In this document: one piece after another, positions 22,659 through 26,577 of the stretch
Layout of the letters: the number at the start of each line of letters is the position of its first letter
Position numbering within the stretch: the first letter of the stretch is position 1
Assembly: GCA_964442345.1 (NCBI GenBank)
Contig: CAYTZD010000015.1
Coordinates: 1-26,577 of the forward strand
Direction: 5' to 3'
Length of the DNA: 26,577 nt
DNA from: Hippea sp964442345
GTDB taxonomy: Bacteria; Campylobacterota_A; Desulfurellia; Desulfurellales; Hippeaceae
Translations under genes and position numbers: made by a program
The notes under the pieces: model-generated
The model's input: only the letters and a program-made list of their open reading frames with translations
Database searches by the model: none
What the model was told of the DNA's origin: nothing

Positions 22659-24868
22659 CACATCAAAGACTCAAGCACCTTTAAATATTGACTATGCGGA
22701 TAGTATCTTTTAAGCTTCTGGTAAAATTCGTTGGCTTTCTTCTTATTATTAAGATTCAAATAAGACAAAGCAACATAGAATAACACCTTTTCCCTATATG
22801 CCAAGTTATTACTCAAATTAAGCAGCGTCTCTATAGCATCTTTATACCTTTTGAGTTTAAATAAACACCTGCCTTTTAAGAATTCAACTTCATCGTTGTA
22901 TATCCTTGCCTTTATCTGTTTTAGATAATCCAAAGCTGACAAGCAGTCATCAATCTCAAGAAGCGATTTTGCAATTCTTAACTTTAAGTAATCCTGCATA
23001 AGCGGTATGTCTATCTTTAATCCATTTTTGTAAAGCTCATAGGCCTTTTTATAATCTCCGTTGAAATAATTTATATCACCAAAAATCATATCTATATAGT
23101 AAACATACGGCTTGATTTTGGCTAAACCATTAACTATGCTGGCTGCTTTTACATCGTTGCCCATCTCGACATAGAATTTGGCAATAACCGTATCTTTGCA
23201 TTCTTCATCCTTTATCTGATGCATAATCTTCTCGACACTACCAACCTTGCCTGAGAATATCATCGCCCAGGAAAGCCTGCATAGGTTTGCCTTTTTGGGT
23301 TCTAAAACAGCGGCAAAGTTGTAGGCTTTCTCAATCGTCTCAACATTCGGATTCTTATAAAAATCATCAACTATTCTATTGATACATTCTGAAGCTATGT
23401 TATCTGCCTTCTTGTTATATTCAGAATCTGGATACATCTTTTTAAGCTTTGCAAGATAATCTAAGGCTTCAAAACAGTTTTTGTCTCTATAATTCTTTTC
23501 AGCATAAACATACAACGCTAAAGAGACAACTTCTGGGTCGTTTTTGTATTTTGCCATTATCTCATCAATCATCTTCTTGCTTACCTGTCCTTTTTTAAGC
23601 TTTGCTTCATCCATAAGCTTTTTTGCCAATTCTCTATATTCTGCATTCTTGGAAAACTTCAAGATATACTTACCGCGATAGTTCAAATCATCATAATCAC
23701 CCTTCTTTAAATCGCATCTCATTCTATTCACATAAGAAAATTCAACGATGGCAGGGTCTTTTGAAGATTCAAGATATGAAAATATCTTTTCTGATTCTTT
23801 ATAATCTTCAAACTCGCATAAAGCTATACCAACATCGCCAAGCTCTTTGTAAAATTTCTTTACATCTATGGTATTTAGCTTGTTTGACATGTAATAGTAA
23901 GCAAGCACGCTTCTTGCATAATCTTTCTTTCGATAGAAACATTCAGCAGAAAGCAACATACTTAAAGGATAGTAGCTGTTTTCCTTCTGAATATTCAGAA
24001 AATACTTCAAAGCCTGACTGCACCTATTCTCTTTGTAATAACTAAACCCAAGCATAAAGTTGGCTTTGAATGCCCAACTCGTTCCTGCATAATCCTTCTT
24101 TATCTTTTTGTAGATCTGCCTTGCTGCCATAAATCTCTTTCTCTTCTGATAGATGTCAGCTATAGAAAAAAGCGTCTGTGCAACGGCATCATTCTTTGGA
24201 GCAAGCTGAATAGCCTTGTTATATGTTGCTATAGCAAGATTATACTGCTTCATCTTTTTATAACAATCACCAAGCAAAAAGTAAGCACTTATAAAAAAGT
24301 GACTTTGCGGATACTTTTTGATTATCTCTTTAAAAAACGCAGCTGCAAGCTGATAATTGTTTATATAGAATGCCCTGATACCGCTAAAAAAGAGCGTCTC
24401 ATCGTAAGACGGCTTTACATTCTTAATCGGAGAAAATGTATTCTCCGAAACATAAAACGGCAAAGCCACCATATCCTTAGGGACAGCTAAAAAACTCTCC
24501 TGTCTAACTTTTTGTATTTTATAAGGAATAGCCTTGATTATAATTTTGCCTTTTTCCTTTGAGAATGAAGGGACAAAACCATCTCTACAGGTTATAACTA
24601 TCTGAGATGCATTATCAAAATTCTCAACCTGAAAGTCTAAAAACCTACTATCTTTAAGGTCAAAAGAGAAAAACTCCTTCTTTAGAATCTTGCCAGGAAA
24701 ATAGACCGCAGCGTATCTGCCTTTTTTATAAGTTTTACAATTAGACGGCACATCATTTAGAACAAAATACGATGCACCGCCTTTTTTGTAAAACTCAAGC
24801 TGCGCAGCGTTTGATTTTACTATAAAAAGTGCAAGTATCAGACAGAGTAAAACATAAACTCTTCGCAG
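22658..24868 (-). CDS. Secreted TPR-repeat protein, likely CTG start
   Basis: From residue 140 on, the product is a chain of tetratricopeptide repeats (for example SAYFLLGDCYKKMKQYNLAI and LFSIADIYQKRKRFMAARQI), protein-interaction scaffolds. The first part is beta-rich with no repeats. The first ATG/GTG/TTG in frame is the GTG at 24751 (697 residues), but the open frame continues upstream and encodes a convincing signal peptide: RRVYVLLCLILALFIV followed by KSNA with a cleavage site. The only sensible start for it is CTG at 24868, inside glyA, with AAGGAAGAGG 10 bases before it. This gives about 736 residues and periplasmic export. I infer the start; the TPR assignment is secure. Function is unknown; neighbours suggest an envelope role. 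Confidence 0.75.
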   Translation of the reverse strand: MRRVYVLLCLILALFIVKSNAAQLEFYKKGGASYFVLNDVPSNCKTYKKGRYAAVYFPGKILKKEFFSFDLKDSRFLDFQVENFDNASQIVITCRDGFVPSFSKEKGKIIIKAIPYKIQKVRQESFLAVPKDMVALPFYVSENTFSPIKNVKPSYDETLFFSGIRAFYINNYQLAAAFFKEIIKKYPQSHFFISAYFLLGDCYKKMKQYNLAIATYNKAIQLAPKNDAVAQTLFSIADIYQKRKRFMAARQIYKKIKKDYAGTSWAFKANFMLGFSYYKENRCSQALKYFLNIQKENSYYPLSMLLSAECFYRKKDYARSVLAYYYMSNKLNTIDVKKFYKELGDVGIALCEFEDYKESEKIFSYLESSKDPAIVEFSYVNRMRCDLKKGDYDDLNYRGKYILKFSKNAEYRELAKKLMDEAKLKKGQVSKKMIDEIMAKYKNDPEVVSLALYVYAEKNYRDKNCFEALDYLAKLKKMYPDSEYNKKADNIASECINRIVDDFYKNPNVETIEKAYNFAAVLEPKKANLCRLSWAMIFSGKVGSVEKIMHQIKDEECKDTVIAKFYVEMGNDVKAASIVNGLAKIKPYVYYIDMIFGDINYFNGDYKKAYELYKNGLKIDIPLMQDYLKLRIAKSLLEIDDCLSALDYLKQIKARIYNDEVEFLKGRCLFKLKRYKDAIETLLNLSNNLAYREKVLFYVALSYLNLNNKKKANEFYQKLKRYYPHSQYLKVLESLM

Positions 24869-26076
24869 AGCTTCTTTACCTCTTCCTTTATCATATTGTA
24901 TTTTTTCTCATCGCCTATGTTGTTGAGCACTTCTGTTATGAATTCGCCAATCTTTTCCATCTCTTTCTCTTTCATACCACGAGTCGTTACAGCTGGCGTT
25001 CCTATCCTTATGCCACTTGCCACAAATGGGCTTCTTGTCTCACCAGGGATTGTGTTCTTATTCACGGTTATACCAACCTTGCCTAATGCTTCTTCTGCTT
25101 CCTTGCCTGTTATATTCTTGTTTGTCAGATCAACAAGCATCAGATGATTATCCGTGCCACCAGAGACAAGTTTAAATCCGTTATCCATCAAAACTTCAGC
25201 CAATCTTTTGGCATTCTTAACAACCTGCTTCTGATACTCCTTAAATTCATCGGATAATGCTTCCTTAAAACAGACAGCTTTTGCAGCAATCACATGCATC
25301 AGTGGACCACCCTGCATACCAGGAAATACCATCTTATCGATAGGCTTTGCAAAGAACTCCTTTGTCATTATCATGCCGCCTCTTGGGCCACGCAGGGTCT
25401 TGTGCGTCGTTGTCGTAACAAATTCACAATATGGAATTGGGCTTGGATGAAGGCCAGCAGCAACAAGTCCTGCAATATGTGCAATATCTGCCATTAAATA
25501 GGCATCAACACTATCTGCTATCTCCCTAAATTTCTTAAAATCTATGATTCTTGGATATGCACTTGCACCACAAACGATCAATCTCGGCTTGAATTCCTGA
25601 ACGATCTCTGCCACTTCGTCATAGTCTATCATGCCTGTTTCAGGATTAACACCGTATCCAAATGAGAGATACAATTTTCCAGAGAAGTTAACCCTTGCGC
25701 CATGCGTCAGATGTCCACCGTTTGTTAAATCCATACCAAGCAGTCTATCGCCAGGCTGCAGCGTTGCCATATAGACAGCCATATTTGCCTGAGAACCCGA
25801 ATGCGGCTGCACATTGACATGCTCAGCACCAAAGAGTTTTTTTGCCCTTTCTATGGCAAGATTTTCAACGACATCAACATACTCGCATCCACCGTAATAC
25901 CTTTTTGAAGGATAACCTTCGGCGTATTTATTCGTCATAACAGAGCCTTGAGCTTCCATAACGGCTTCAGATACAAAGTTTTCGCTTGCTATAAGCTCAA
26001 GACCGTACATTTCCCTTCTCTTTTCGTTCTCGATAGCCTGATATACTTCTGGGTCAAAATCTTTTAAAACGCTCAT
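24838..26076 (-). CDS. glyA: Serine hydroxymethyltransferase
   Basis: GlyA converts serine and tetrahydrofolate to glycine and 5,10-methylene-tetrahydrofolate, the main cytosolic source of one-carbon units. The 412-residue protein (E. coli 417) is highly conserved throughout: LELIASENFVS (26-36), YAEGYPSKRYYGGCEYVD, the PLP segment VTTTTHKTLRGPRGG with lysine Lys226 forming the Schiff base, and GIRIGTPAVTTRGMKE near the C-terminus. The ATG overlaps the rpiB stop by 4 bases. Its last 31 bases also appear to carry the start of the next gene, the TPR protein. Confidence 0.98.
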   Translation of the reverse strand: MSVLKDFDPEVYQAIENEKRREMYGLELIASENFVSEAVMEAQGSVMTNKYAEGYPSKRYYGGCEYVDVVENLAIERAKKLFGAEHVNVQPHSGSQANMAVYMATLQPGDRLLGMDLTNGGHLTHGARVNFSGKLYLSFGYGVNPETGMIDYDEVAEIVQEFKPRLIVCGASAYPRIIDFKKFREIADSVDAYLMADIAHIAGLVAAGLHPSPIPYCEFVTTTTHKTLRGPRGGMIMTKEFFAKPIDKMVFPGMQGGPLMHVIAAKAVCFKEALSDEFKEYQKQVVKNAKRLAEVLMDNGFKLVSGGTDNHLMLVDLTNKNITGKEAEEALGKVGITVNKNTIPGETRSPFVASGIRIGTPAVTTRGMKEKEMEKIGEFITEVLNNIGDEKKYNMIKEEVKKLCEEFMFYSV

Positions 26077-26507
26077 AACCCCTCCATCTTTGCTATTTTA
26101 TCTATTCTTCTTTTATGTCTGCCACCTTCAAACTCTTCTTCTAAGAATATCTCAACCATCTGCTTTGCTATCTCAACGCCTGTTGTCCTACCACCAAACG
26201 CTATAATATTTGCGTTGTTGTGCTTTCTTGAATACTCTGCCGTATAAGCATCATGACATAAGGCGCACCTTATACCCTTAACCTTATTTGCCGCTATACT
26301 CATACCGATACCCGTTCCACAAATTAATATACCCTTTGAGTTGGTTTGTGCAACCTTTTGTGCAACTGCTTCGGCTATGTCTGGATAGTCGCATGACTCT
26401 TCTGAAAATGTGCCTAAATCTTCAAACTCAACACCCTTCTCTTTTAAGAAGGCTTTAATCTTTTCTTTTAACTCAAAACCACCATGGTCAGAGCCTATAA
26501 AAATCAC
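26073..26507 (-). CDS. rpiB: Ribose-5-phosphate isomerase B
   Basis: RpiB interconverts ribose 5-phosphate and ribulose 5-phosphate in the pentose phosphate pathway. The 144-residue protein of the RpiB/LacAB family opens with MIFIGSDHGGFELKEKI, has the catalytic cysteine Cys63 in ICGTGIGMSIAANK, and contains CHDAYTAEYSRKHNNANIIAFGGR, which distinguishes RpiB from LacAB chains. The start is GTG at 26507, preceded by a strong GAAGGGGGTGG (26513-26523). It is the first gene of the leftward operon, with a promoter candidate just upstream, and overlaps glyA by 4 bases. Confidence 0.96.
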   Translation of the reverse strand: MIFIGSDHGGFELKEKIKAFLKEKGVEFEDLGTFSEESCDYPDIAEAVAQKVAQTNSKGILICGTGIGMSIAANKVKGIRCALCHDAYTAEYSRKHNNANIIAFGGRTTGVEIAKQMVEIFLEEEFEGGRHKRRIDKIAKMEGL

Positions 26508-26539
26508 AAAAAACCACCCCCTTCTAAATTTTCAGCAAC

Positions 26540-26568
26540 TTTATATCAAAATGGGATTCTATTTTCTA
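26540..26568 (-). promoter_or_regulatory. Promoter of the rpiB-glyA-mfd operon
   Basis: Read on the minus strand, TAGAAA (26568-26563) and TATAAA (26545-26540) are separated by 17 bases. TG one base before the -10 makes it an extended -10 element. The predicted start lies about 25 bases before the rpiB GTG. The -35 box matches the consensus at four of six positions. Confidence 0.5.
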
Positions 26569-26577
26569 TAGTTTATA

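Noticed and set aside
24829..25497. Open frames antisense to glyA
   Set aside because: They are opposite a full-length, highly conserved glyA and have no coding-like features of their own.
1..26577. CRISPR arrays, insertion sequences, prophage or other mobile elements
   Set aside because: No spaced direct repeats, transposase or integrase-like frames or phage genes were seen; the window is dense core chromosome.

Overview
This window looks like the chromosome of an AT-rich, Gram-negative, probably thermophilic bacterium. The best guess is the Desulfurellales (Hippea/Desulfurella) within the broad delta/epsilon group. The reasons are strong use of AUA and AGA codons, lysine- and isoleucine-rich proteins, complete outer-membrane and lipid A genes, a DUF374 (LpxJ-type) lipid A acyltransferase, and a soluble FlgS/NtrB-like kinase. 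The organism name is inference. No phage, transposon or CRISPR sequence was seen; this is core chromosome with unusually tight gene packing.

Bases 1-1047 (+): rpmE (L31), an unrecognised 90-residue ORF, a tRNA-Arg(CCG) wedged between two coding regions and overlapping both, a DUF721/DciA-like gene whose start codon takes its A from the tRNA CCA end, and a tiny acidic reading frame split by an in-frame TAG.

Bases 1048-16916 (+): one nearly gapless run of fifteen genes devoted to the outer membrane: bamD, a small heat shock protein, lon, a lolC/E permease, lolD, bamA, skp, lpxD, fabZ, lpxA, lpxB, a DUF374 acyltransferase, lpxK, msbA and waaA. Most neighbours overlap by 4-17 bases or abut. Together they fold and insert outer-membrane proteins (Skp, BamA, BamD), export lipoproteins (Lol), supply hydroxyacyl chains (FabZ), build and finish lipid A (LpxD/A/B/K, LpxJ-like, WaaA) and flip it across the inner membrane (MsbA). 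Lon and the small Hsp add protein quality control. lpxC and lpxH/lpxI are not here.

Bases 16917-17092: a short GC-rich convergent intergenic region. It carries a good sigma-70-type promoter, several hairpins and an intrinsic terminator, so it may encode an undescribed small RNA of about 125 nt. The terminator stem also encodes the last residues of Mfd on the other strand.

Bases 17071-26577 (-): a second compact operon transcribed leftwards from a promoter near 26540-26568: rpiB, glyA, a secreted TPR protein, a PAS histidine kinase, plsC, rlpA and mfd. The TPR protein has a clear signal peptide only if translation starts upstream of any standard start codon, most likely at a CTG inside the end of glyA.
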